Source: Fistularia commersonii (lineage: Eukaryota; Chordata; Actinopteri; Syngnathiformes; Fistulariidae). From it: a stretch of 64,000 nucleotides of DNA. Both the position numbers and the translations under genes were made by a program. Numbering within the stretch: position 1 is the stretch's first letter; the number at the start of each line of letters is the position of its first letter. Below the pieces are notes generated by a model that worked only from the letters and a program-made list of their open reading frames with translations, made no database searches and was not told the DNA's origin. The stretch is from assembly GCA_037954325.1 (NCBI GenBank), contig JBBMNZ010000055.1, positions 356,001 through 420,000 of the forward strand, in the 5' to 3' direction. Shown in pieces: positions 30,601-43,000 of the stretch.

Positions 30601-33600
30601 CCTCCGCTCCTCCGCTCCTCCGCTCCTCCGCTCCTCCGCTCCTCTGCTCCTCCGCTCTGGGCCCTGGTACTCCTGAACTGCTTGCCATAAGCGAATCAGG
30701 CTCCAGGCCCTGGTACTCCCAATCCGCGGGACTCAGGCGAAATGTGGGCCGGGCTTCCGCTCTCCTCAGCTCATCCGCTTATCCACTCCTCCGCTCCTCC
30801 GCTCCTCCGCTCCTCCGCTCCTCCGCTCCTCCGCTCCGGCCCTGGTACTCCTGAACTGCTGGACATAGCGAATCAGGCTCCAGGCCCTGGTACTCCCTCT
30901 CCGCGGGACTCAGGCAAATTGCCGGCCGGGCTTCCGCTCTCCTCAGCTCATCCGCTTATCCGCTCCTCCGCTCCTCCGCTCCTCCGCTCCTCCGCTCTGG
31001 CCCTGGTACTCCTGAACTGCTGGACATAGCGAATCAGGCTCCTGGCCCTGGTACTCCCTCTCCGCGGGACTTAGGCGAATTGTTGGCCGGGCTTCCGCTC
31101 TCCTCCGCTCCTCCGCTCCTCCGCTCCTCCGCTCCTCCGCTCCTCCGCTCCTCTGCTCCTCCGCTCTGGGCCCTGGTACTCCTGAACTGCTTGCCATAAG
31201 CGAATCAGGCTCCAGGCCCTGGTACTCCCAATCCGCGGGACTCAGGCGAAATGTGGGCCGGGCTTCCGCTCTCTTCAGCTCATCCGCTTATCCGCTCCTC
31301 CGCTCCTCCGCTCCTCCGCTCCTCCGCTCCTCCGCTCCTCCGCTCCTCCGCTCCTCCGCTCCGGCCCTGGTACTCCTGAACTGCTGGACATAGCGAATCA
31401 GGCTCCAGGCCCTGGTACTCCCTCTCCGCGGGACTTAGGCGAATTGTTGGCCGGGCTTCCGCTCTCCTCCGCTCCTCCGCTCCTCCGCTCCTCCGCTCCT
31501 CCGCTCCTCCGCTCCTCCGCTCTGGGCCCGGTTCTCCTGAACTGCTTGCCATAAGCGAATCAGGCTCCAGGCCCTGGGACTCCCTTTCCGCGGGACTCAG
31601 GCGAGATGTCGGCCGGATTCCGCTCTCCTCCGCTCATCCGCTTATCCGCTCCTCCGCTCTTCCGCTCCACCGCTTAAACGTTCTTCTGCTCATCTGCTCC
31701 TCCGCTCCTCCGCTCCTGGCCCTGGTACTCCTGAACTGCTGGACATAAGCGAATCAGGTTCCAGGACCTGGTACTCCCTCTCCGCGGGACTCAGGCAAAT
31801 TGCCGGCCGGGCTTCCGCTCTCCTCAGCTCATCCGCTTATCCGCTCCTCCGCTCCTCCGCTCCTCCGCTCCGGCCCTGGTACTCCTGAACTGCTGGACAT
31901 AGCGAATCAGGCTCCTGGCCCTGGTACTCCCTCTCCGCGGGACTTAGGCGAATTGTTGGCCGGGCTTCCGCTCTCCTCCGCTCCTCCGCTCCTCCGCTCC
32001 TCCGCTCCTCCGCTCCTCCGCTCCTCCGCTCTGGGCCCGGTTCTCCTGAACTGCTTGCCATAAGCGAATCAGGCTCCAGCCCCTGGTACTCCCTTTCCGC
32101 GGGACTCAGGCGAGATGTCGGCCGGATTCCGCTCTCCTCCGCTCGTCCACCCCTCCGCTCCACCGCTTAAACGTTCTTCTGCCCATCCGCTCCTCCGCTC
32201 CTCCGCTCCTTGCCCTGGTACTCCCCCTAACTGCTGGACATAAGCGAATCAGGCTCCAGGCCCTGGTACTCCCTCTCCGCTGGACTAAGGCGAATTGTCG
32301 GCCGGGCTTCCGCTCTCCTCCGCTCCTCCGCTCCTCCGCTCCACCGCTTAAACGTTCTTCTGCTCATCTGCTCCTCCGCTCCTCCGCTCCTGGCCCTGGT
32401 ACTCCTGAACTGCTGGACATAAGCGAATCAGGTTCCAGGACCTGGTACTCCCTCTCCGCGGGACTCAGGCAAATTGCCGGCCGGGCTTTCGCTCTCCTCA
32501 GCTCATCCGCTTATCCGCTCCTCCGCTCCTCCGCTCCTCCGCTCCTCCGTTTCTCCGCTCCGGCCCTGGTACTCCTGAACTGCTGGACATAGCGAATCAG
32601 GCTCCTGGCCCTGGTACTCCCTCTCCGCGGGACTTAGGCGAATTGTTGGCCGGGCTTCCGCTCTCCTCCGCTCCTCCGCTCCTCCGCTCCTCCGCTCCTC
32701 CGCTCCTCCGCTCCTCCGCTCCTCCGCTCCTCCGCTCTGGGCCCGGTTCTCCTGAACTGCTTGCCATAAGCGAATCAGGCTCCAGCCCCTGGTACTCCCT
32801 TTCCGCGGGACTCAGGCGAGATGTCGGCCGGATTCCGCTCTCCTCCGCTCGTCCGCCCCTCCGCTCCACCGCTTAAACGTTCTTCTGCCCATCCGCTCCT
32901 CCGCTCCTCCGCTCCTGGCCCTGGTACTCCCCCTAACTGCTGGACATAAGCGAATCAGGCTCCAGGCCCTGGTACTCCCTCTCCGCTGGACTAAGGCGAA
33001 TTGTCGGCCGGGCTTCCGCTCTCCTCCGCTCCTCCGCTCCTCCGCTCCACCGCTTAAACGTTCTTCTGCTCATCTGCTCCTCCGCTCCTCCGCTCCTGGC
33101 CCTGGTACTCCTGAACTGCTGGACATAAGCGAATCAGGTTCCAGGACCTGGTACTCCCTCTCCGCGGGACTCAGGCAAATTGCCGGCCGGGCTTTCGCTC
33201 TCCTCAGCTCATCCGCTTATCCGCTCCTCCGCTCCTCCGCTCCTCCGCTCCTCCGTTTCTCCGCTCCGGCCCTGGTACTCCTGAACTGCTGGACATAGCG
33301 AATCAGGCTCCTGGCCCTGGTACTCCCTCTCCGCGGGACTTAGGCGAATTGTTGGCCGGGCTTCCGCTCTCCTCCGCTCCTCCGCTCCTCCGCTCCTCCG
33401 CTCCTCCGCTCCTCCGCTCCTCCGCTCCTCCGCTCCTCCGCTCTGGGCCCGGTTCTCCTGAACTGCTTGCCATAAGCGAATCAGGCTCCAGCCCCTGGTA
33501 CTCCCTTTCCGCGGGACTCAGGCGAGATGTCGGCCGGATTCCGCTCTCCTCCGCTCGTCCGCCCCTCCGCTCCACCGCTTAAACGTTCTTCTGCCCATCC

Positions 33601-36600
33601 GCTCCTCCGCTCCTCCGCTCCTGGCCCTGGTACTCCCCCTAACTGCTGGACATAAGCGAATCAGGCTCCAGGCCCTGGTACTCCCTCTCCGCTGGACTAA
33701 GGCGAATTGTCGGCCGGGCTTCCGCTCTCCTCCGCTCCTCCGCTCCTCCGCTCCACCGCTTAAACGTTCTTCTGCTCATCTGCTCCTCCGCTCCTCCGCT
33801 CCTGGCCCTGGTACTCCTGAACTGCTGGACATAAGCGAATCAGGTTCCAGGACCTGGTACTCCCTCTCCGCGGGACTCAGGCAAATTGCCGGCCGGGCTT
33901 TCGCTCTCCTCAGCTCATCCGCTTATCCGCTCCTCCGCTCCTCCGCTCCTCCGCTCCTCCGTTTCTCCGCTCCGGCCCTGGTACTCCTGAACTGCTGGAC
34001 ATAGCGAATCAGGCTCCTGGCCCTGGTACTCCCTCTCCGCGGGACTTAGGCGAATTGTTGGCCGGGCTTCCGCTCTCCTCCGCTCCTCCGCTCCTCCGCT
34101 CCTCCGCTCCTCCGCTCCTCCGCTCCTCCGCTCCTCCGCTCCTCCGCTCTGGGCCCGGTTCTCCTGAACTGCTTGCCATAAGCGAATCAGGCTCCAGCCC
34201 CTGGTACTCCCTTTCCGCGGGACTCAGGCGAGATGTCGGCCGGATTCCGCTCTCCTCCGCTCGTCCGCCCCTCCGCTCCACCGCTTAAACGTTCTTCTGC
34301 CCATCCGCTCCTCCGCTCCTCCGCTCCTGGCCCTGGTACTCCCCCTAACTGCTGGACATAAGCGAATCAGGCTCCAGGCCCTGGTACTCCCTCTCCGCTG
34401 GACTAAGGCGAATTGTCGGCCGGGCTTCCGCTCTCCTCCGCTCCTCCGCTCCTCCGCTCCTCCGCTCCTCCGCTCCTCCGCTCTTCCGCTCCTCTGCTCC
34501 TCCGCTCTGGGCCCTGGTACTCCTGAACTGCTTGCCATAAGCGAATCAGGCTCCAGGCCCTGGTACTCCCAATCCGCGGGACTCAGGCGAAATGTGGGCC
34601 GGGCTTCCGCTCTCCTCAGCTCATCCGCTTATCCGCTCCTCCGCTCCTCCGCTCCTCCGCTCCTCCGCTCCTCCGCTCCTCCGCTCCGGCCCTGGTACTC
34701 CTGAACTGCTGGACATAGCGAATCAGGCTCCAGGCCCTGGTACTCCCTCTCCGCGGGACTCAGGCAAATTGCCGGCCGGGCTTCCGCTCTCCTCAGCTCA
34801 TCCGCTTATCCGCTCCTCCGCTCCTCCGCTCCTCCGCTCCGGCCCTGGTACTCCTGAACTGCTGGACATAGCGAATCAGGCTCCTGGCCCTGGTACTCCC
34901 TCTCCGCGGGACTTAGGCGAATTGTTGGCCGGGCTTCCGCTCTCCTCCGCTCCTCCGCTCCTCCGCTCCTCCGCTCCTCCGCTCCTCCGCTCCTCCGCTC
35001 TGGGCCCGGTTCTCCTGAACTGCTTGCCATAAGCGAATCAGGCTCCAGCCCCTGGTACTCCCTTTCCGCGGGACTCAGGCGAGATGTCGGCCGGATTCCG
35101 CTCTCCTCCGCTCGTCCACCCCTCCGCTCCACCGCTTAAACGTTCTTCTGCCCATCCGCTCCTCCGCTCCTCCGCTCCTTGCCCTGGTACTCCCCCTAAC
35201 TGCTGGACATAAGCGAATCAGGCTCCAGGCCCTGGTACTCCCTCTCCGCTGGACTAAGGCGAATTGTCGGCCGGGCTTCCGCTCTCCTCCGCTCCTCCGC
35301 TCCTCCGCTCCACCGCTTAAACGTTCTTCTGCTCATCTGCTCCTCCGCTCCTCCGCTCCTGGCCCTGGTACTCCTGAACTGCTGGACATAAGCGAATCAG
35401 GTTCCAGGACCTGGTACTCCCTCTCCGCGGGACTCAGGCAAATTGCCGGCCGGGCTTTCGCTCTCCTCAGCTCATCCGCTTATCCGCTCCTCCGCTCCTC
35501 CGCTCCTCCGCTCCTCCGTTTCTCCGCTCCGGCCCTGGTACTCCTGAACTGCTGGACATAGCGAATCAGGCTCCTGGCCCTGGTACTCCCTCTCCGCGGG
35601 ACTTAGGCGAATTGTTGGCCGGGCTTCCGCTCTCCTCCGCTCCTCCGCTCCTCCGCTCCTCCGCTCTGGGCCCGGTTCTCCTGAACTGCTTGCCATAAGC
35701 GAATCAGGCTCCAGCCCCTGGTACTCCCTTTCCGCGGGACTCAGGCGAGATGTCGGCCGGATTCCGCTCTCCTCCGCTCGTCCGCCCCTCCGCTCCACCG
35801 CTTAAACGTTCTTCTGCCCATCCGCTCCTCCGCTCCTCCGCTCCTGGCCCTGGTACTCCCCCTAACTGCTGGACATAAGCGAATCAGGCTCCAGGCTCTG
35901 GTACTCCCTCTCCGCTGGACTAAGGCGAATTGTCGGCCGGGCTTCCGCTCTCCTCCGCTCCTCCGCTCCTCCGCTCCTCCGCTCCTCCGCTCCTCCGCTC
36001 CTCCGCTCCTCCGCTCCTCTGCTCCTCCGCTCTGGGCCCTGGTACTCCTGAACTGCTTGCCATAAGCGAATCAGGCTCCAGGCCCTGGTACTCCCAATCC
36101 GCGGGACTCAGGCGAAATGTGGGCCGGGCTTCCGCTCTCCTCAGCTCATCCGCTTATCCGCTCCTCCGCTCCTCCGCTCCTCCGCTCCTCCGCTCCTCCG
36201 CTCCTCCGCTCCTCCGCTCCGGCCCTGGTACTCCTGAACTGCTGGACATAGCGAATCAGGCTCCAGGCCCTGGTACTCCCTCTCCGCGGGACTTAGGCGA
36301 ATTGTTGGCCGGGCTTCCGCTCTCCTCCGCTCCTCCGCTCCTCCGCTCCTCCGCTCCTCCGCTCCTCCGCTCCTCCGCTCCTCCGCTCCTCCGCTCTGGG
36401 CCCGGTTCTCCTGAACTGCTTGCCATAAGCGAATCAGGCTCCAGGCCCTGGGACTCCCTTTCCGCGGGACTCAGGCGAGATGTCGGCCGGATTCCACTCT
36501 CCTCCGCTCATCCGCTCCTCCGCTCCACCGCTTAAACGTTCTTCTGCTCATCCGCTCCTCCGCTCCTCCGCTCCTGACCCTGGTACTCCTGAACTGCTGG

Positions 36601-36779
36601 ACATAAGCGAATCAGGCTCCAGGCCCTGGTACCCCCTCTCCGCGGGACTCAGGCGAATTGTTGGCCGGGCTTCCGCTCTCCTCCGCTCCTCCGCTCCTCC
36701 GCTCCTCCGCTCCTCCGCTCCTCCGCTCCCCCGCTCCTCCGCTCCTCCGCTCCTCCTCTCTTCCGCTCCGGGCCCTTGA
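27685..36779. repeat. G-type satellite array, duplicated unit 1
   Basis: Monomers of 158-182 bp with several variant types: GCTTGCCATAAGCG; GCTGGACATAAGCG; GCTGGACATAGCG; and ones with CACCGCTTAAACGTTCTTCT. They repeat in fixed orders over long distances, e.g. 30374-30688 with 34224-34538 and 31837-32163 with 34806-35132. The array from 27685 is duplicated at 40096. Frames of SSAPPLLR (plus) and AEERRSGG (minus) come from the 8-base subrepeat and are not genes. Confidence 0.92.
32315..34432. repeat. 706-bp higher-order repeat, three tandem copies
   Basis: The segments starting 32315, 33021 and 33727 show no difference where I compared them; frames at 32597, 33303 and 34009 are identical in both strands. 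Each copy holds four monomers, measured between successive AACTGC starts (32755, 32935, 33114, 33284, 33461) as 180, 179, 170 and 177 bp. Left of 32213 the match weakens (CTTGCC against CTGGCC). Right of 34433 the order changes. Confidence 0.92.
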
Positions 36780-37335
36780 ACTCCCGATATGCGGGACTTC
36801 GGTGAATTCCGGGCCAGTCTTCTGCTCTTCTGCTCTCCTCCCCCCCTCCGCTTCTTTGCTCCCCCGCTTTGGACCCTGGAAATCCCGAACCGGGCCGGGC
36901 TTCTGCTCTCCGCCTCTCCTCTGCTCATCCGCTCCAGGCCCTGGCACTCCCTGTCATCCAGTCATTCGCATGTGCGTGCCCGGAAGTCCGGGAGCTCCAC
37001 TCAACCGTCCGGGGGATACGGGTAAGGGGTCCTGCTCCCCCCCCCTTGCCGCCTCTGAGAAGAGAAACATCTCCGCTCCTCCGCTCCTCCGCTTCTCAAG
37101 TCCTCCGCTCCTCCGCTGCGGAACCAGGTACTACCGATCCGCCAGACTCAGGTGAATTGCGGACAGGGCTTTTGCTGTCCTCCGCTCCTCCGCTTTGGGC
37201 CCTGGAACTCCCGAACCGCTGGACATAAGCGAATCACGGTCCGGGCTTCTGCCCTCCTCCGCTCCTCACCTCATCCGCTCCAGGCCCTGGTACTCCCAGT
37301 ACGCGGGAACCCCCCCCCACCCACCAAAACAAACT

Positions 37336-37398
<63 letters not shown>

Positions 37399-37403
37399 AC
37401 ACC

Positions 37404-37450
<47 letters not shown>

Positions 37451-37792
37451 GAACTCATCATAGCTGTGCTAATAGCATTGGCCGAAACGTATCCACAACA
37501 AAACAAACATTAGCTCATCCACTCATTCACATATGTGTGTGCCCAGAGGTACGGGAGCTCCAGTCATACGTCCGGGTGATCTATGTCCGGAGAAGGCTCA
37601 CATTGGCCGGTCTAAGGGGTCCTGCTGCCCCCAAGCTTCCCCGCCTTTGAGAAGAGAAACATAACTCCGCTCCTCCGCTTCTCAACTCCTCTGCTCCTCC
37701 GCTATGGGCCCTGGTGCCCCCGATCCTCCGAACTCAGGCGAATAGCGTGACGTGCTTCTGCTCTCCTATAAGCCCCTACACACTTCAAACAC
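36780..37792. repeat. Composite satellite, block C
   Basis: Same layout as blocks A and B: G-type, H core (about 36958-37040), poly-C, G-type, CA tract 37338-37447, hairpin GCTAATAGCATTGGC at about 37466, second H core, G-type end. Confidence 0.88.
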
Positions 37793-37885
37793 GACTGTTG
37801 TCACCCTGTTACTGCATTACAATGACACCCATTTGCTTTTGATCTCAGTGTCTGCCACCGTACGGAAAAAGCGGGGGGGACGGGA
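37793..37885 (+). pseudogene. Relic of the element E reading frame, block C
   Basis: CTGTTGTCACCCTGTTACTG and the following TTGCTTTTGATCTCAGTGTC match blocks A, B and D. It ends in a G7 run. Confidence 0.55.
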
Positions 37886-38476
37886 GACATAAGGGCATTC
37901 GTTCTGTATGTAATCAGAAGTTAATAGTGTTAACGGTTCGCGAGAATTTTTTAATGCTAGACAAAAAAGAAAATTAAAAGGAAATAATTAAATAAATAGA
38001 TAGAAAAATAAAATTAAAAACTAAAAAAAAAAATTGTAAGGGGAATATAACATGTAATTAAGTTGGCCGTTCACAAGGAATCTCAGACATCAAACTGTTT
38101 TTAATTGAACATAAATAGTACACAGAAATATACAAATGTACAAGTAAACATGGCAAGGTAGAACTGAATGTCAATGAAACAACCAGGGATGAGGAAGCAA
38201 CGGACATAAGGACATTTGTTCTGTATGTAATCAGAAGTTAATAGTGTTTACGGTTTGTGAGAAATTTACAGTGCTAGACAAAAAAAGAAATTAAAAGGAA
38301 ATAATTAAATCAATAGATAGACAAATAAAAAATTAAAACGAAAAAAAAATTTCAAGGGGAATATAACATGTAATTAAGTTTTTTTTTTTTTTTTTTCAAA
38401 AAAAAGGAATCTCAGACATGGGTAACTGTATATTTTTTAGTTTTTGGATTTTTCCATAAGTTTTAAGGATTTTTTT
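37886..38476 (-). mobile_element. L1/Tx1-like 3' UTR, copy C
   Basis: Duplicated AT-rich 3' UTR layout. A T-run of about 18 at 38379-38396 is expanded compared with copies A and B. Confidence 0.65.
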
Positions 38477-40010
38477 TTATAATTCAAAATCGTTTATGAA
38501 GAAATTCAAATTTGGGGAGCATTTTTGCATTCTGTTTTTGTGAATGAAGAACTTGGCCAGGCCTAAAAGAACATTGACATGGAGTTCATCTGTTATGTTG
38601 CTTATAAGTAAACCAAATGTGATATCATCTTTTGAGAGGGAAACTGGTGATGATGGAATGAGAATGAGAAAAAATATATGGTCAGTGGTTTCAATGTTGT
38701 CTTCACAAAATGTACAAATATTATCTTCAAAAGTAAAGCGTACCCTCAATAATTCCTTAGATGGGTAGATGTCATTCATAATTTAGAAGTGGGTTTCTTT
38801 GTGCCTTGGGGGGTATGGGTAGAGTCAGATACATAGTTCGCAGCGTGGCAATCGATTCCTTATCAAATTCATTTCAAATATTATTTTTGTTTTGACGTCC
38901 AGGGAATAAGTTTCCTGTGAAACATGTCCTAATAAAGGAGTTGCTGCACTTTCTGTCCGGAATTGAGATTCCCTGGAGTGATAGTCGGGGTAACTGTGGT
39001 TGTACGGTTTGGTGCGTCATTATATTTTTGGTCAGGAATACAAATTGTCGAGGCAGTGCGTTTCGTAACTTTATCAACTCTAATATGGGAGGCTTAAATC
39101 TGTGTGTAGTACAGAACTGTTCATAGTCTAGACGACTGCCATTGTCATCCATCAAGTCAATTATTGACCATATACCTTTCTCAAAGCATTCCTTGTAAAA
39201 CAGAGGTTTGTTGCCATGCAGTACATATCGATTGTTCCAAATTATTGTACTGTGTGGTGAGTAATTGTGTACATATATCATTTTCCAGTATAATAGTATT
39301 TGTTTATGGAACTCTGAAAATTGGACAGGAATCTTGTTGATATCCAAGTCAGAGATAAGCACAAGACTTAGGCTGCCGACTATGTTGAATAAGTAGTTTG
39401 GAGTACAATACCAGTAAAAATGATGATGTTTGATCAAGGATTTCAACCAGTTCACCTTCAATGTCCCATTCAGGCAGTCCAACTCTATCACTTTCAGCCC
39501 TCCGTCACTTGTTTCTTTCCCCATATGTGATTTTTTTAGATGGTGTGGTTTGTTCCTCCAGATAAAGTTGAAATTTATTTGGTTAATAGATTTTATGAGT
39601 TGATTTGGAGCAGCATTGGAATACACTGGGTATATACATCTGGATAAACATTCCATTTTAGTCAAATATATCGGGCCTAATATTGATAAATCTCTTTGGA
39701 GCCATATATTCAATTTAGCTTTACTTTGATTCAGTTTAGATTCAATGTTCCTGGACTGATTTAACTTTTGGTCCTTAGATAGGAAAATGCTCAAGTATTT
39801 TATTTCTGATTTGATAGGAACATTGCTGATTTCCTTTAGTGGTGAGTCATGCAGCTCAAGAAGTTTGCATTTCTTTAAGTTTAATGACAATCCTGAAGCC
39901 TTGTAGAATGTTTTAATTTTTTCAACGCTTATTGGGACTTGATGTTCATTTTTCAAAACTAAGGTTGTGTCATCTGCCAGCAGGCTAATAACAATTTCTG
40001 TCCCCGACAT
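38477..40010 (-). pseudogene. L1/Tx1-like ORF2, C-terminal half, copy C
   Basis: Frame from LADDTTLVLKN (catalytic LADD near 39985) to 38874 and from MNDIYPSKELLRVRFTFEDN (38779) to 38477, with the same break between. Its protein is identical to copy D over the whole L1 part and shares changes absent from A and B (KTFYKASG, WRNKPHH, ETSDGG, VLHGNKP, ISIPDRK). The 5' side stops at the same base as the other copies. Confidence 0.88.
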
Positions 40011-40021
40011 TATTTCTGTCC

Positions 40022-40095
<74 letters not shown>
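40022..40095. repeat. (CA)n tract at duplication junction
   Basis: A pure CA tract that ends abruptly at CGCTTATCCGCTCCTCC of the G-type satellite, instead of the CTTAATTCCACTC seen after copies A, B and D. This is the novel junction of the tandem duplication. Confidence 0.95.
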
Positions 40096-40099
<4 letters not shown>

Positions 40100-43000
40100 T
40101 ATCCGCTCCTCCGCTCCTCCGCTCCTCCGCTCCTCCGTTTCTCCGCTCCGGCCCTGGTACTCCTGAACTGCTGGACATAGCGAATCAGGTTCCAGGACCT
40201 GGTACTCCCTCTCCGCGGGACTTAGGCGAATTGTTGGCCGGGCTTCCGCTCTCCTCCGCTCCTCCGCTTATCCGCTCCTCCGCTCCTCCGCTCTGGGTCC
40301 GGTTCTCCTGAACTGCTTGCCATAAGCGAATCAGGCTCCAGCCCCTGGTACTCCCTTTCCGCGGGACTCAGGCGAGATGTCGGCCGGATTCCGCTCTCCT
40401 CCGCTCGTCCGCCCCTCCGCTCCACCGCTTAAACGTTCTTCTGCCCATCCGCTCCTCCGCTCCTCCGCTCCTGGCCCTGGTACTCCCCCTAACTGCTGGA
40501 CATAAGCGAATCAGGCTCCAGGCCCTGGTACTCCCTCTCCGCTGGACTAAGGCGAATTGTCGGCCGGGCTTCCGCTCTCCTCCGCTCCTCCGCTCCTCCG
40601 CTCCTCCGCTCCTCCGCTCCTCCGCTCCTCTGCTCCTCCGCTCTGGGCCCTGGTACTCCTGAACTGCCTGCCATAAGCGAATCAGGCTCCAGGCCCTGGT
40701 ACTCCCAATCCGCGGGACTCAGGCGAAATGTGGGCCGGGCTTCCGCTCTCCTCCGCACCTCCACTCCACCACTCATCCGCCCCTACGCTCCTCCGCTCCT
40801 CCGCTCCTCCGCTCCTCCGCTCCTCCGCTCCTCCGCTCCGCCGCTCTGGGCCCTGGTACTCCTGAACTGCTTGCCATAAGCGAATCAGGCTCCAGGCCCT
40901 GGTACTCCCAATCCGCGGGACTCAGGCGAAATGTGGGCCGGTCTTCCGCTCTCCTCCCCACCTCCGCTCCTCCACTCATCCGCCCCTCCGCTCCTCCGCA
41001 CCTCGGCCTGGTACTCCTGAATTGCTGAACATCATTAAATCACGCTTCTGGCCCTGGTACTCCCTTTCCGCGGGACTCAGGCGAATTGTCGGCCGGATTC
41101 CGCTCTCCTCCGCTCATCCGCTCCACCGCTTAAACGTTATTTTGCTCATCCGCTCCTCCGCTCCTCCGCTCCTGGCCCTAGTACTCCTGAACTGCTGGAC
41201 ATAAGCGAATCAGGCTCCAGGACCTGGTACTCCCTCTCCGCGGGACTAAGGCGAATTGCCGGCCGGGCTTCCGCTCTCCTCAGCTCATCCGCTTATCCGC
41301 TCCTCCGCTCCTCCGCTCCTCCGCTCCTCCGCTCCTCCGCTCCTCCGCTCCTTCGCTCCTCCGCTCCGGCCCTGGTACTCCTGAACTGCTGGACATAGCG
41401 AATCAGGCTCCAGGCCCTGGTACTCCCTCTCCGCGGGACTTAGGCGAATTGTTGGCCGGGCTTCCGCTCTCCTCCGCTCCTCCGCTCCTCCGCTCCTCCG
41501 CTCCTCCGCTCCTCCGCTCTGGGCCCGGTTCTCCTGAACTGCTTGCCATAAGCGAATCAGGCTCCAGGCCCTGGGACTCCCTTTCCGCGGGACTCAGGCG
41601 AGATGTCGGCCGGATTCCGCTCTCCTCCGCTCATCCGCTCCTCCGCTCCACCGCTTAAACGTTCTTCTGCTCATCTGCTCCTCCGCTCCTCCGCTCCTGG
41701 CCCTGGTACTCCTGAACTGCTGGACATAAGCGAATCAGGTTCCAGGACCTGGTACTCCCTCTCCGCGGGACTCAGGCAAATTGCCGGCCGGGCTTCCGCT
41801 CTCCTCAGCTCATCCGCTTATCCGCTCCTCCGCTCCTCCGCTCCTCCGCTCCTCCGTTTCTCCGCTCCGGCCCTGGTACTCCTGAACTGCTGGACATAGC
41901 GAATTAGGCTCCTGGCCCTGGTACTCCCTCTCCGCGGGACTTAGGCGAATTGTTGGCCGGGCTTCCGCTCTCCTCCGCTCCTCCGCTCCTCCGCTCCTCC
42001 GCTCCTCCGCTCCTCCGCTCCTCCGCTCTGGGCCCGGTTCTCCTGAACTGCTTGCCATAAGCGAATCAGGCTCCAGGCCCTGGGACTCCCTTTCCGCGGG
42101 ACTCAGGCGAGATGTCGGCCGGATTCCGCTCTCCTCCGCTCGTCCGCCCCTCCGCTCCACCGCTTAAACGTTCTTCTGCCCATCCGCTCCTCCGCTCCTC
42201 CGCTCCTGGCCCTGGTACTCCCCCTAACTGCTGGACATAAGCGAATCAGGCTCCAGGCCCTGGTACTCCCTCTCCGCTGGACTAAGGCGAATTGTCGGCC
42301 GGGCTTCCGCTCTCCTCCGCTCCTCCGCTCCTCCGCTCCACCGCTTAAACGTTCTTCTGCTCATCTGCTCCTCCGCTCCTCCGCTCCTGGCCCTGGTACT
42401 CCTGAACTGCTGGACATAAGCGAATCAGGTTCCAGGACCTGGTACTCCCTCTCCGCGGGACTCAGGCAAATTGCCGGCCGGGCTTTCGCTCTCCTCAGCT
42501 CATCCGCTTATCCGCTCCTCCGCTCCTCCGCTCCTCCGCTCCTCCGTTTCTCCGCTCCGGCCCTGGTACTCCTGAACTGCTGGACATAGCGAATCAGGCT
42601 CCTGGCCCTGGTACTCCCTCTCCGCGGGACTTAGGCGAATTGTTGGCCGGGCTTCCGCTCTCCTCCGCTCCTCCGCTCCTCCGCTCCTCCGCTCCTCCGC
42701 TCTGGGCCCGGTTCTCCTGAACTGCTTGCCATAAGCGAATCAGGCTCCAGCCCCTGGTACTCCCTTTCCGCGGGACTCAGGCGAGATGTCGGCCGGATTC
42801 CGCTCTCCTCCGCTCGTCCGCCCCTCCGCTCCACCGCTTAAACGTTCTTCTGCCCATCCGCTCCTCCGCTCCTCCGCTCCTGGCCCTGGTACTCCCCCTA
42901 ACTGCTGGACATAAGCGAATCAGGCTCCAGGCCCTGGTACTCCCTCTCCGCTGGACTAAGGCGAATTGTCGGCCGGGCTTCCGCTCTCCTCCGCTCCTCC

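Noticed and set aside
36786..36812. Possible CENP-B box (TTCGGTGAATTCCGGG in the composite blocks)
   Set aside because: The spacing between TTCG, A and CGGG is one base too long for the NTTCGNNNNANNCGGGN consensus, and it occurs once per block, not once per monomer.
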